This document shows positions 1 through 7,810 of a stretch of 52,201 bases of DNA, piece by piece. Each line of letters opens with the position of its first letter. Position 1 is the first letter of the stretch. The notes beneath the pieces are model-generated. The model worked only from the letters and a program-made list of their open reading frames with translations, was not told where the DNA came from and searched no databases. The stretch lies in contig CAMRVD010000003.1 of NCBI GenBank assembly GCA_947054085.1, positions 1-52,201 on the forward strand. Direction: 5' to 3'. Both the position numbers and the translations under genes were made by a program. Source of the stretch: an uncultured Clostridia bacterium (lineage in GTDB: Bacteria; Bacillota; Clostridia; Christensenellales; UBA1242).

Positions 1-3
1 TCC

Positions 4-15
4 AACCAATTGGTT
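4..15. promoter_or_regulatory. 12-bp perfect palindrome upstream of the XRE fragment
   Basis: AACCAATTGGTT is a perfect inverted repeat about 50 bp before the start of the XRE-type gene. XRE repressors commonly bind short palindromes near their own promoter, so this is a candidate autoregulatory operator. This is inference: no second copy was seen nearby, and the left edge of the window hides the upstream context. Confidence 0.25.
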
Positions 16-66
16 AAAGTAAAGTATTTATTAAAAATATGTTATATACTTAAATAGTGAGGTAAA

Positions 67-271
67 ATGGAAATATTTTCTGAAAGATTAAAAGCACTTA
101 GATTAGAACATAACTTAACCCTATCGGATTTAGCTAAAGCATTAAATGTAAGTGTTATTGCTGTATCTAGATGGGAAAATAAACAAAGAACTCCTAATAT
201 AGAAACTCTAAAAGATATTGCATTATACTTTAGTGTAAAGTTCTAATTATTTAATTGGAATAGAATCTTAA
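67..271 (+). pseudogene. XRE-family HTH repressor, broken by a one-base frameshift near its C-terminus
   Basis: The intact frame runs 67-246 and gives 59 residues: a helix-turn-helix of the Cro/CI (XRE) type with the usual pattern LTLSDLAKALNV...SRWENKQRTPNIETL. It follows a GAGGT ribosome binding site. The product ends abruptly at SVKF. If one T is removed at 241-242 the frame continues as SNYLIGIES and stops at 269-271, exactly matching the usual family ending (YFxVSxDYLLG). What I see is therefore a ~68-residue stand-alone XRE protein with a +1 frameshift removing the last turn. It could be a real decay mutation or a sequencing error. A 59-residue product would still contain the DNA-binding helices. 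It is the only plus-strand gene at this end and lies beside three hairpin repeats. Confidence 0.65.
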
Positions 272-295
272 TAATTTAAATAACAAAGCCAGCAA

Positions 296-397
296 AAAAT
301 AGATGAAGAACAAGGCACAAAAAAATTCCCAAAGGGAGTTTACTTAATCGTAAATGACCGCATGGGAATTTTTTATTTCACAATTATTCGCTATTTT
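296..397. repeat. Long nested hairpin repeat, copy A
   Basis: The outer stem is AAAATAG (296-302) with CTATTTT (391-397). The inner stem is a perfect 12-bp AAAAAATTCCCA (320-331) with TGGGAATTTTTT (363-374). The conserved apical core is GGAGTTTAC-N6-GTAAATGAC at 335-358. Between the stems the left side reads GATGAAGAACAAGGCAC and the right side CACAATTATTCG, related to the same positions in copies B-F. It lies in the 411-bp gap between the XRE fragment and acpP, which contains no gene that I can support. Function unknown; either strand would fold as RNA. Confidence 0.75.
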
Positions 398-426
398 AAA
401 TTATAATAACGTGCAACCAAAACGCC

Positions 427-540
427 AAAAAATAGTACAAGACGAGTGCTTGCAAAAAGCCAGCGATAGGAGCTTGACGATTACGTAAGTGACTAGTGCT
501 GGCTTTTATGCTAGTTTTGCAAAGTATTGTGCTATTTTTT
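427..540. repeat. Long nested hairpin repeat, copy B
   Basis: Outer stem AAAAAATAGTACAA (427-440) pairs with TTGTGCTATTTTTT (527-540) with one G:U. Inner stem AAAAGCCAGC (455-464) pairs with GCTGGCTTTT (498-507). The apical core at 469-493 (GGAGCTTGAC-N6-GTAAGTGAC) differs from the family consensus by T-to-C on one arm and A-to-G on the other, which preserves pairing. The internal-loop motifs GACGAGTGCT (left) and GCAAAGTATTG (right) are shared with copies C and F. Confidence 0.8.
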
Positions 541-548
541 TGCAATAA

Positions 549-674
549 AAAAGGCTAAAAATTGATGCAAGGCAAGTGCTCTATGTCTGCCCACGCGCGG
601 ATTTTACTATAACGTAAATGACAAGTGTGGGCAGGCATAAGAAAGCGTAGTATTGTATTAATTTTTAGCCTTTT
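549..674. repeat. Long nested hairpin repeat, copy C, overlapping the end of acpP
   Basis: A 15-bp perfect outer stem, AAAAGGCTAAAAATT (549-563) with its complement (660-674), encloses a middle stem (CTGCCCAC near 586 with GTGGGCAG near 627) and the conserved core GGATTTTAC-TATAAC-GTAAATGAC at 599-622. The 3' arm covers the last codons and part of the stop codon of acpP. Read on the minus strand it is followed by a T-run, so it can serve as the acpP terminator. The left loop motif CAAGTGCT and the right loop motif GCGTAGTATTG match copies B and F. Confidence 0.85.
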
Positions 675-888
675 GAATATAAGTAACAATTTGAGCCACA
701 GTCTTAATCTCGGCTATCTTTTCGTCTGGGATAGAAATATTAAATTCGTCTTCTAAACTCATTAAAATTTCTACTAAATCTAACGAATCTGCCCCTAAAT
801 CGGTTGCTACATTGGTTTCTGGTGTAATCCTATTTTCGTCTACACCCAGTTGTTCTGCTAAAATCTTTTTAACTTTTTGTTCTACCAT
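658..888 (-). CDS. acpP: Acyl carrier protein
   Basis: This 76-residue acidic protein is the carrier of growing acyl chains in type II fatty acid synthesis. The phosphopantetheine attachment motif DSLDLVE is present with the modified serine at residue 35, in the usual context DLGADSLDLVEILM, and the length is normal. The start is fixed by GGAGG eight bases upstream. It has its own promoter (917-946) immediately downstream of htrA, so it is probably transcribed alone rather than read from htrA. No fab genes lie nearby in this window. Its last codons form one arm of hairpin repeat C, which probably terminates it. Confidence 0.96.
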   Translation of the reverse strand: MVEQKVKKILAEQLGVDENRITPETNVATDLGADSLDLVEILMSLEDEFNISIPDEKIAEIKTVAQIVTYIQKAKN

Positions 889-916
889 TGGTTTTCCTCC
901 AAACTCTAGTAAAGAT

Positions 917-946
917 ATTATAACAAAATAGCGTTACATATTGCAA
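917..946 (-). promoter_or_regulatory. SigA-type promoter of acpP
   Basis: On the minus strand TTGCAA (941-946), an 18-bp spacer and TATAAT (917-922) lie about 30 bp before the acpP start, with a good ribosome binding site in between. The same -35 hexamer (TTGCAA) is used in front of the 1194-residue gene at 35886-35891. Confidence 0.7.
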
Positions 947-960
947 CTATTTTTTAATAG

Positions 961-2178
961 TTATGCCGCAAGAGATGTTACAGTAAAAGTAATTGTTTTT
1001 GTTGTATTACCTCTTAATACTACATACTCTACCGTATCGCCTAATGCTATACTATATTTTATTTCGTCGTAAATAAATTCTGTGTTAAAATTAATAAGTT
1101 TTTGATTATGTTTAACAGACACTAACAAGTCACCGGCCCTAAGACCTGCCCGAGCGGCATCACTACTATCTGATACACTGGTAACAACAACTTTGTTAAA
1201 ATCGTATATTTTACCATCAACAAATTGTTTATTACTACTTTCAACTGCCAAAGTATACCCAGCAGGTGCGTAGGCTAAATTTCTGCCAGAAATTATATTA
1301 TTTGCAATACTTATTGCTGTGTTAATATGTACTGCAAAGGCAACATTGTCTATTCCGTTATTGGTATTTTTAGATTCTACTATGCCAATTAAGTCACCAC
1401 TTTTATTAAATAGCCCACCACCGCTATTACCACTATTTATGGCTGTATCTATCTGAAGAGTACGTATTGTAATATTGCTATTTGTACTAACCATAATGTT
1501 ACTTCGGGAAATATGCCCAGTAGTTACAGCAAACCCAAAACCCTGAGGATTACCCACAGCAATTGCAACATCTCCAGTGCTTATATATGTACTATCTGCA
1601 ATAGTTGCCGCAACCGAAATTGTGGTTTTAAGTTGATCAGATGCTATTTTTACAACAGCTATGTCGTTTGCTGCACTATAGCCCACCACTTCGGCATAAA
1701 TAGGATTATAACTATCGATTAAAGCCACAAAAACCGCATTAGGATAAGAACTTATAACATGATGACAAGTAAGTATATAAGCTTCGCCATTGTGCTTATC
1801 TAAACTTATTATCACGCCCGAACCACGACTTGCAACATTAGTAAACATTTGGTTAAATGTAGGAATGTTATCTTTACTGAAGCTTCCGTTATTATTGCTG
1901 CCCCCTACACCAATACAAACAGCACTAAGCTTTGCTTTGTTTGCTGCAATCTCGCTTACAGAATCACTAGCATTAATGTAATAGTTTGCATAAATGGTAC
2001 TACTTGTTGGTTTTGTAAATAAAACCAACATTATAACCGCCGCCGTAATTACTAAAATTAAACTTACAACAAAAAATCCAGTAGTTCCTTTTTTTGAGCT
2101 ACTCTTAGACGCCACATTATTATAATCTCTGGTTATTGGCGTATTGTCGTATGGTATTTTTCTAGACGAATTACTCAT
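961..2178 (-). CDS. HtrA/DegP-like membrane-anchored serine protease with PDZ domain
   Basis: This 405-residue protein has a cytoplasmic N-terminus, one membrane helix (about 34-55) and an extracytoplasmic trypsin-like domain. The catalytic triad is visible: His140 in LTCHHV, Asp172 in NDIAVVKI and Ser252 in GNSGGGLF. A single PDZ domain follows (about 300-400, AARAGLRAGDLLVSV). The family degrades or refolds damaged envelope proteins. It starts after a GGAGT site. It lies 24 bp downstream of the secreted membrane protein at 2203-3594 and is probably cotranscribed with it and ung. Against other HtrA proteins the catalytic region is ordinary; the linker (60-115) is not recognisable. Confidence 0.92.
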   Translation of the reverse strand: MSNSSRKIPYDNTPITRDYNNVASKSSSKKGTTGFFVVSLILVITAAVIMLVLFTKPTSSTIYANYYINASDSVSEIAANKAKLSAVCIGVGGSNNNGSFSKDNIPTFNQMFTNVASRGSGVIISLDKHNGEAYILTCHHVISSYPNAVFVALIDSYNPIYAEVVGYSAANDIAVVKIASDQLKTTISVAATIADSTYISTGDVAIAVGNPQGFGFAVTTGHISRSNIMVSTNSNITIRTLQIDTAINSGNSGGGLFNKSGDLIGIVESKNTNNGIDNVAFAVHINTAISIANNIISGRNLAYAPAGYTLAVESSNKQFVDGKIYDFNKVVVTSVSDSSDAARAGLRAGDLLVSVKHNQKLINFNTEFIYDEIKYSIALGDTVEYVVLRGNTTKTITFTVTSLAA

Positions 2179-2202
2179 TAATTACTCCGTTTTTAGATAT
2201 AT

Positions 2203-3594
2203 TTAATACTTTGGATATTTATTTTTAATTAACCTACGTCTTACCATTATAGTATACACTATAATAGCAGCAACAATCAATACAATAGCACTAACTACTA
2301 TTGTAATCCATGGCGAATTACCAGGCTTTGTTATAGTAATCTGATATTCTTTTGTATACTGCTGTTCGACGCCATTTCTACCAACAGTTGCAGTAACAGT
2401 AATTGTGGTTTTACCACGTTTTTTTGCTGTTACTAAAATATTTCCATCTTGCAAAGTTGCATCAGCAATTTTAGTATTAGAACTGCTTACTGTTACATTA
2501 TTTATATAGTTAGCATAACTACCTTTAACTAAAATATACTCACATGTACTACCAACTTGCATGTCCTTTATACCCGAATTTATATAAAATGGTACAAAAT
2601 TATTAACAACCACACTTAGAGGAGTGGTCTGCCATTGCCAAACGCCACTATCTGTATAAAGTGCTACTAAAAATTGATATGTGCCAGAATTTTCAAATTT
2701 ATAACTAAACCCATTATCTAGTAGCCTTTGACTTGTTTTTTTACCTGTTTCTGCCAATGTAATTTCTAAATTAAAATGATAATTATTGGGATTATATGTT
2801 AAATAATCAACTTCGCCAATTACTGCATATTTTAAAATGCTTTTTAAGTTAGAAATGTAATAGCTTTCGCCAGTACAATAACTATCAAGAAATTTGTAGT
2901 CGACTGCATAAACAAAATAATTTTGCTTTGCACCAAAGCTTATGACATCACTTTTAGCATCTGCTAAATAAGGTGCATAGAAATACGGTATACCCACAAC
3001 TTCGCTTTCCATTGCGGAAGCATCATAATTTATTTTTAAACCCGTTACCAAACCCAATTCGCCAGTTACTTCGGCGGCGGAAACTGGTAGTTCTAGTAGC
3101 ATCCAACCATATCTAACATGGCTGGTATCAGAAGTATGATCAATCTCGGTTCTAATTACATCAGAACTTATTTTCCAACTTAAATTAAAACCGTCACCAG
3201 TAAGAGACAAAACTAAATCTCTACTATAAACTTCTGTAAAATACACATACACAAACATTGATAAATTAGGGTTAATAAAAATATTATTAACTCCAAAAGT
3301 TTTATCTATCTTACCGTCTATTTTATTTGGCGAAATACTAGCACCTTCCATCATACGCTCGGCGTCAAAATCGAAAGGTCGAGTATGACGCAAAACTTCG
3401 GTTGTATCGGCATTTTCTACAATATTATATTTGCTTTGGTAATCGTCCTCGGATATAAAGTTTGGAGCAATTAAATACTGTTTAGTTTCCTCGCTAGTAG
3501 CGTAGGCGTAACGCGTGCTAGCAGACGCAAAAAGCCCAGCACCTAGTGGCACTGAAAGTACTAACGATAAAATTACTGCTAAAAACTTTTTCAC
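2203..3594 (-). CDS. Secreted, C-terminally membrane-anchored protein with an Ig-like domain
   Basis: This 463-residue protein is of unknown function. It begins with GTG (AAGGAG five bases upstream) and a signal peptide (about 1-28, ending near ASA). The ectodomain is Tyr- and Asn-rich. About residues 345-425 resemble a bacterial Ig-like (Big_2-type) domain, with the pattern MQVGSTCEY...SSNTKIADATLQDG...GKTTITVTATV. A transmembrane helix (about 428-450) and a short basic tail (VRRRLIKNKY) anchor it in the membrane. There is no LPXTG motif. It sits between ung and htrA with gaps of 34 and 24 bp, so all three probably share one transcript. It may be a client or partner of the protease, but that is a guess from position only. 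Confidence 0.7.
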   Translation of the reverse strand: MKKFLAVILSLVLSVPLGAGLFASASTRYAYATSEETKQYLIAPNFISEDDYQSKYNIVENADTTEVLRHTRPFDFDAERMMEGASISPNKIDGKIDKTFGVNNIFINPNLSMFVYVYFTEVYSRDLVLSLTGDGFNLSWKISSDVIRTEIDHTSDTSHVRYGWMLLELPVSAAEVTGELGLVTGLKINYDASAMESEVVGIPYFYAPYLADAKSDVISFGAKQNYFVYAVDYKFLDSYCTGESYYISNLKSILKYAVIGEVDYLTYNPNNYHFNLEITLAETGKKTSQRLLDNGFSYKFENSGTYQFLVALYTDSGVWQWQTTPLSVVVNNFVPFYINSGIKDMQVGSTCEYILVKGSYANYINNVTVSSSNTKIADATLQDGNILVTAKKRGKTTITVTATVGRNGVEQQYTKEYQITITKPGNSPWITIVVSAIVLIVAAIIVYTIMVRRRLIKNKYPKY

Positions 3595-3628
3595 CTATAC
3601 TCCTTATTTTTTGCAAAAAACATTGCTT

Positions 3629-4300
3629 TTACTCTGGGATTTTCCAATCTATTGGAGGAATGTTATTTTCCTCCAAAAACTTATTACATTTACTAAAATG
3701 CTTACACCCAAAAAATCCACCATATGCAGATAGCGGGCTTGGGTGCACACTGGTTAGCACCAAATGTTTATTTTTGTCTATAAATTTAGTTTTGCTTATG
3801 GCATTACGCCCCCAAAGCATAAAAACAATTGGACTTTGCTGCGTGTTTACAATCTGTATAATTTTGTCCGTAAAAACTTGCCAACCATAAGCGGCATGGC
3901 TGTTTGGCTTGCCCTCTTCTACTGTAAGTACGGTGTTTAGCATAAGCACACCTTGATTTGCCCAGCTTTGCAGATACCCGTGTTTAGGCTCTATTATACC
4001 TAAGTCGTCCTCTATTTCTTTATAGATATTTTTAAGCGACGGAGGAATTGCCACACCTTTATTTACAGAAAAACAAAGCCCATGTGCTTGACCTTTACCG
4101 TGATAAGGGTCTTGTCCGAGCATTACCACCTTTATTTGCCCAAACGATGTAGTTTTTAACGCGTTAAATATTTTACCTCTAGGCGGATAAATATTTTTTG
4201 TGTTATACTCTTTGTCTAGCTTTGCTATCATTTCCAAAAAGTATGGCTTTTGCATTTCGGCTTCTAACTTTTCGTCCCACGAATTTTTAAAAAACTCCAT
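3629..4300 (-). CDS. ung: Uracil-DNA glycosylase, family 1
   Basis: This 223-residue enzyme removes uracil from DNA as the first step of base excision repair. The water-activating loop GQDPYH (62-67, catalytic Asp64) and the minor-groove loop HPSPLS (His186) are both intact, and the length is typical of the family. A consensus promoter lies so close that transcription would begin at or next to the ATG (see 4307-4335); an AGGTGA sequence overlaps its -10 and could act as a ribosome binding site only if transcription starts further upstream. It heads the probable operon ung, secreted Ig-like protein, htrA. Confidence 0.97.
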   Translation of the reverse strand: MEFFKNSWDEKLEAEMQKPYFLEMIAKLDKEYNTKNIYPPRGKIFNALKTTSFGQIKVVMLGQDPYHGKGQAHGLCFSVNKGVAIPPSLKNIYKEIEDDLGIIEPKHGYLQSWANQGVLMLNTVLTVEEGKPNSHAAYGWQVFTDKIIQIVNTQQSPIVFMLWGRNAISKTKFIDKNKHLVLTSVHPSPLSAYGGFFGCKHFSKCNKFLEENNIPPIDWKIPE

Positions 4301-4306
4301 AATTCA

Positions 4307-4335
4307 CCTATACCAAGTGTAACATAAACTGTCAA
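4307..4335 (-). promoter_or_regulatory. Promoter of ung, start point expected at or near the ATG
   Basis: TTGACA (4330-4335), a 17-bp spacer and TATAGG (4307-4312) are followed by only six bases before the ung ATG. The consensus -35 and ideal spacing make it credible although the -10 is imperfect at its end. If used, the mRNA is leaderless. The alternative is that AGGTGA at 4304-4309 is a Shine-Dalgarno served by an upstream promoter. Confidence 0.5.
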
Positions 4336-4369
4336 AATTCTACAAATAAAATTTATAATTTAATAAAAA

Positions 4370-4390
4370 TCCACCCAATTCAAAGGTGGA
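4370..4390 (-). terminator. Rho-independent terminator after the AlkD-like gene
   Basis: On the minus strand a TCCACC/GGTGGA stem with a 9-base loop is followed by ATTTTTATT. It separates the AlkD-like gene from the ung promoter. Confidence 0.65.
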
Positions 4391-4464
4391 AAACTCGATT
4401 ATTTGTATTTTAGTGGTTTAAGCTTTTAATTTATTTTATTGTTAAGTCTTAACAAAGATTGTTT

Positions 4465-5154
4465 TTACTTCCTATAACTTTTTAATTCTTCTTTTAAGTT
4501 AGCATCTATCCGATAACTGTCGCGACACTTGCTAATGGCTTTATTTTGTACAAATTTGCTTAGTGTTTGGCTTTTAATAAGCTTTAATGTTTGGTCTTTA
4601 AACTTTATTATACTAACGCTTATTAGCCAACTTGCCGCCATGTCTACATAGTAAGCGTGGTTTTTAATTATAGGCAGCAACTCTAAAACTTGGTCTATAC
4701 ATTCGGGTTTTAGATAGTAGCACATAAGCATAATCAGCCCCACGCGTGCCGTAAACTCGCTACTACTTGTTGCCATATTTAAAAAATCTTGAAAATATCT
4801 GTTGTCTTTATCCTTTTTAAAGACCTTTAAACTACTACAAGTTTGGTCACAAGTTGCCCAGTTGTCTATTCTGGCTATAAAACTTATTAGCATATTGTAG
4901 GCTAAATCTATATCTTTAACATGCCCCATAATAAACCCAGCAAGCAAAGTTTCTTCAAAATAATTATCTTTAAGTATGCTAAAATTGCCTTGCAAATCAT
5001 CATTTGCAAGAGTTTTAGCAAAATCTCTAAGCTCCCCTGTTCTTACACCCAAAATTTTTTGGTTTGTGTTTATTATTTTTTGCTGCCTGTCGCTCGCTAG
5101 TAACTTTTGATCTGCCAAACTTCTTAAATTATGTATAATTTGTTTATATTCCAT
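4465..5154 (-). CDS. AlkD-like HEAT-repeat DNA glycosylase / DNA alkylation repair protein
   Basis: This 229-residue all-helical protein resembles the DNA alkylation repair family (PF08713): KILGVRTGELRDFAK near the start, then DNWATCDQTCSSLKVF and a middle region with YYVDMAASWLISVSIIKF. Characterised members excise N3- and N7-alkylpurines without base flipping. I place the start at 5154, not at the in-frame ATG 23 codons earlier, because a TATAAT box (5161-5166) lies six bases before this ATG and inside the longer frame, and the extra stretch overlaps the rplQ terminator. There is no Shine-Dalgarno, so the mRNA is probably leaderless. It is next to ung, another glycosylase. Confidence 0.75.
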   Translation of the reverse strand: MEYKQIIHNLRSLADQKLLASDRQQKIINTNQKILGVRTGELRDFAKTLANDDLQGNFSILKDNYFEETLLAGFIMGHVKDIDLAYNMLISFIARIDNWATCDQTCSSLKVFKKDKDNRYFQDFLNMATSSSEFTARVGLIMLMCYYLKPECIDQVLELLPIIKNHAYYVDMAASWLISVSIIKFKDQTLKLIKSQTLSKFVQNKAISKCRDSYRIDANLKEELKSYRK

Positions 5155-5160
5155 AAAATA

Positions 5161-5190
5161 ATTATATCGCAACTTAAAGTAAATAACCAA
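5161..5190 (-). promoter_or_regulatory. Promoter of the AlkD-like gene giving a leaderless mRNA
   Basis: TTGGTT (5185-5190), an 18-bp spacer and TATAAT (5161-5166) are followed by six bases (TATTTT) and then ATG at 5154. No ribosome binding site fits between them. Confidence 0.55.
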
Positions 5191-5213
5191 ATAAAAAAGC
5201 AATCTATGCAAAC

Positions 5214-5245
5214 AAAAAACCACAACCTATGGTTGTAGTTTTTTT
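5214..5245 (-). terminator. Terminator of the S10-spc-alpha transcript after rplQ
   Basis: On the minus strand ACTACAACC, a short loop and GGTTGTGGT are followed by TTTTTTGTTTG. It lies about 30 bp past the rplQ stop and closes the ribosomal supercluster. Confidence 0.8.
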
Positions 5246-5272
5246 ATAATTTATTTAATTCATTCCAATTAA

Positions 5273-5764
5273 TTAAACAAGTTCAACAATTGCAAGTTGT
5301 GCAGCATCACCACGGCGAACTGTTGTTTTAATAACTCGGGTATATCCACCATTGCGTTCTGCATATTTTGGTGCATAATCATCAAACAACTTTTCTATTA
5401 GCGGATGTTTTAATCCATTAGTTCGGGCAGCAAAGGCATCTTTCTTTTCGCCTTTTGCACGAACTTCTTGCCTGTCCTCTAGTATTGCTAGAAGTTTTCT
5501 TCTGGCATTAAGTTTTTTAGTACCGTCTTTGCTAACTTTTACTGATTTTTCCTTACCTTTTGCATCTTTTGTAACTTTTTCTTCAGTTACAACATCAGCG
5601 TAGCCGCTTTTAGCAATGGTAATGCACTTTTCTGCATATTTTGCAGCTTCTTTAGCACGGTCTAAAGTTGTTTCTATTTTGCCATACCAAAGAAGGTCAC
5701 TAGCAAGGTTACTAATTAAAGCTAATCTTTGATCAGTTGGTTTTCCTATCTTTTTATTGCTCAT
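5273..5764 (-). CDS. rplQ: Ribosomal protein L17
   Basis: This 163-residue large-subunit protein is the last gene of the supercluster, 11 bp after rpoA. The family signature is at the N-terminus (QRLALISNLASDLLWYGKIETTLDRAKE) and at the C-terminal NGGYTRVIKT. The protein is longer than the roughly 120 residues of E. coli or B. subtilis L17 because of a Lys-rich insertion at about 60-110 (VTKDAKGKEKSVKVSKDG), a size seen in other Clostridia-like L17 proteins. It has a normal AAGGAG site. Confidence 0.95.
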   Translation of the reverse strand: MSNKKIGKPTDQRLALISNLASDLLWYGKIETTLDRAKEAAKYAEKCITIAKSGYADVVTEEKVTKDAKGKEKSVKVSKDGTKKLNARRKLLAILEDRQEVRAKGEKKDAFAARTNGLKHPLIEKLFDDYAPKYAERNGGYTRVIKTTVRRGDAAQLAIVELV

Positions 5765-5775
5765 TACCTTTCTCC

Positions 5776-6729
5776 TTATTCTTCTTTACTCTTAAGCCCA
5801 AGACCAAGGCTCTCTAGTTTATGAATAACTTCGTCTAGCGATTTGCGGCCAAGATTTTTAACTTTTAGCATATCGTCTTCGGTCTTTTTAATTAAATCTT
5901 CTACAGTATTAATACCTGCACGTTTTAAGCAGTTGTATGATCGAACAGATAAATCCATATCCTCTATGCTCATAACCATAAGTTTATGAACTTTATCTTC
6001 TTCGCGGCTAACAAGTAGACTTGTGTTTGCCATAGATTCTACAAGTTCAACAAACAAGTTTATATGGTCTACAAGTAATTTACTAGCAAGGCTGATAATT
6101 TCTTTAGCACTAGTTGTACCATTGGTAGTAACTTCTAAAACAAGCTTGTCGTAGTCTGTATTCTGACCAACACGGGTGTTTTCTACTTCGTAGCAAGCTT
6201 TGCGTACTGGCGAGAACATGCTGTCTATAGCAATAAAGCCAATAGGCAAACTCATGTCCTTATTTTTTTCTGCTGGCTCGTAGCCACGACCACGACCAAC
6301 AACAATTTCCATATCTAATTTAGCATCTGCTTCTAGAGTGCAGATATACAAATCAGGGTTAAGTACACTAACTTCGTCATCTGCAGTTATCATGCTAGCA
6401 GTAACAACACATGGACCTTCTGCCTTTAAGTGCAAGGTCTTTTTAAAGTTAGGATCTACAGAAGCGGTTTTTACAGCAAGAGTTTTCATGTTTAAAACAA
6501 TTTCTGTAACATCTTCTTTAGCACCTTTTAGTGTAGAAAATTCATGTTCTACACCTGCTATTCTAATATTAGTAACAGCAGCACCTGGAAGGCTAGAAAG
6601 TAAGCATCTACGAAGTGCATTACCAATAGTTACACCAAAACCACGCTCTAGTGGTTCTAGCACAAACTTAGCATAAGCTCCGCCGTTGTCTTCGATGCAT
6701 TCGATTCTTGGTTTTTCTATTTGCAACAT
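5776..6729 (-). CDS. rpoA: RNA polymerase alpha subunit
   Basis: This 317-residue protein dimerises to nucleate RNA polymerase assembly. The N-terminal domain (about 1-230) shows the conserved start (ERGFGVTIGNALRRCLLSSLPG) and TLKGAKEDVTEIVLN. The C-terminal domain (about 250-312) has SVRSYNCLKRAGINTVEDL and the helix-hairpin-helix region KNLGRKSLDEVIHKLE used to contact UP-element DNA and activators. The length is normal. It is part of the alpha operon rpsM-rpsK-rpsD-rpoA-rplQ. Confidence 0.98.
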   Translation of the reverse strand: MLQIEKPRIECIEDNGGAYAKFVLEPLERGFGVTIGNALRRCLLSSLPGAAVTNIRIAGVEHEFSTLKGAKEDVTEIVLNMKTLAVKTASVDPNFKKTLHLKAEGPCVVTASMITADDEVSVLNPDLYICTLEADAKLDMEIVVGRGRGYEPAEKNKDMSLPIGFIAIDSMFSPVRKACYEVENTRVGQNTDYDKLVLEVTTNGTTSAKEIISLASKLLVDHINLFVELVESMANTSLLVSREEDKVHKLMVMSIEDMDLSVRSYNCLKRAGINTVEDLIKKTEDDMLKVKNLGRKSLDEVIHKLESLGLGLKSKEE

Positions 6730-6749
6730 ATATTTGTTCTCCTATAGGA

Positions 6750-7373
6750 CTATTTAGAGTAAAGCTCGATAATTAAGTGTTCTGAAATTGTTAGGTCTAT
6801 ATCATCTCGATTAGGAAGTGCATTAACTTTACCAGTTAATTTTTCGCTATCAAACTCTAACCATTTTGGAACAATAACACGCGAATTTTTAACGCCATCA
6901 AATATAACTTTTTTGGTTTTATTTTCTTTAACAGCTATTACGTCACCTACTTTTACACTAAAAGAAGGTATATTAACGGTTCTACCATTTACTGTAATGT
7001 GTCCATGGTTGACAATTTGTCTAGCCTGACCACGGCTAACACCTAGTCCTAAGCGATAAACAACATTGTCTAGCCTACGTTCTAACAAACTTAGCATGTT
7101 TTCACCAGTTTTACCACGCATACGCTCTGCTTCTTCGTAGTATTTGTGGAATTGTTTTTCGGTTAGTGGGCCATAAGCTCTTTTAACTTTTTGTTTTTCA
7201 CGCAATTGAGTTAAATATTCTGTAGGTTTTTTACGAGTATTTGGGTGCATCCCAGGATTAACTGGACGACGCTCAAAGGCACATTTTTTAGTAAGACATC
7301 TTTCGCCCTTTAAAAATAGTTTAGCACCTTCTCTTCTACATAATCTGCAATCTGCATCAGTATATTTTGCCAT
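6750..7373 (-). CDS. rpsD: Ribosomal protein S4
   Basis: This 207-residue primary 16S rRNA-binding protein of the small subunit has an N-terminal zinc-type start ([18 protein letters not shown]) with four cysteines (C9, C12, C26, C31), and an S4 RNA-binding domain ([32 protein letters not shown]). In several bacteria S4 represses its own operon by binding the mRNA leader; the structured region before rpsM (8177-8369) could be such a target, but that is inference. Confidence 0.97.
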   Translation of the reverse strand: MAKYTDADCRLCRREGAKLFLKGERCLTKKCAFERRPVNPGMHPNTRKKPTEYLTQLREKQKVKRAYGPLTEKQFHKYYEEAERMRGKTGENMLSLLERRLDNVVYRLGLGVSRGQARQIVNHGHITVNGRTVNIPSFSVKVGDVIAVKENKTKKVIFDGVKNSRVIVPKWLEFDSEKLTGKVNALPNRDDIDLTISEHLIIELYSK

Positions 7374-7388
7374 TAATCTTCTCCTTAC

Positions 7389-7793
7389 CTAAATTCTTCT
7401 TGCCTTTGGTGGACGGCAGCCATTGTGTGGGATTGGTGATACATCACGAATTAGTGTAACTTCTAGTCCTTCGTTAGCAAGACTTCTTATAGCAGATTCT
7501 CTGCCATTACCTGGGCCTTTAACATAAACTTCTACACTTTTTAGTCCGTATTCTTTAGCAGCTTTAGCAGCTTTTTCTGCAGCTAGACCTGCAGCAAAAG
7601 GAGTACTTTTACGGTTACCGCGGTATCCAAGAGCACCAGCAGAACATGCAGCTAATGCATTACCTTGAACATCGGTAATGGTAACGATAGTATTGTTAAA
7701 AGATGATTGAACGTGTACAACACCTTTTTCGATATTGGTTGTAATTTTACGCTTTTTAGTTGTTTTTTTAGCGCCTGATTGTTGTTTTGCCAT
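7389..7793 (-). CDS. rpsK: Ribosomal protein S11
   Basis: This 134-residue small-subunit platform protein carries the family pattern [31 protein letters not shown] and the C-terminal [15 protein letters not shown]. It has a short Lys-rich N-terminus ([15 protein letters not shown]), a mild version of the basic tails seen on L30 and L24 in the same cluster. It lies between rpsM and rpsD with short gaps. Confidence 0.97.
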   Translation of the reverse strand: MAKQQSGAKKTTKKRKITTNIEKGVVHVQSSFNNTIVTITDVQGNALAACSAGALGYRGNRKSTPFAAGLAAEKAAKAAKEYGLKSVEVYVKGPGNGRESAIRSLANEGLEVTLIRDVSPIPHNGCRPPKARRI

Positions 7794-7810
7794 TTATCTA
7801 CCCTTCCCCC

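Noticed and set aside
296-674. Copies A-C as integron attC sites or IS ends
   Set aside because: attC core sites lie at the outer ends of the palindrome, whereas here the conserved part is the tip, and there is no integrase or transposase in the window.
5155-5223. Extended N-terminus of the AlkD-like protein
   Set aside because: The extra 23 codons overlap the rplQ terminator and the gene's own -10 box and are not family-like.
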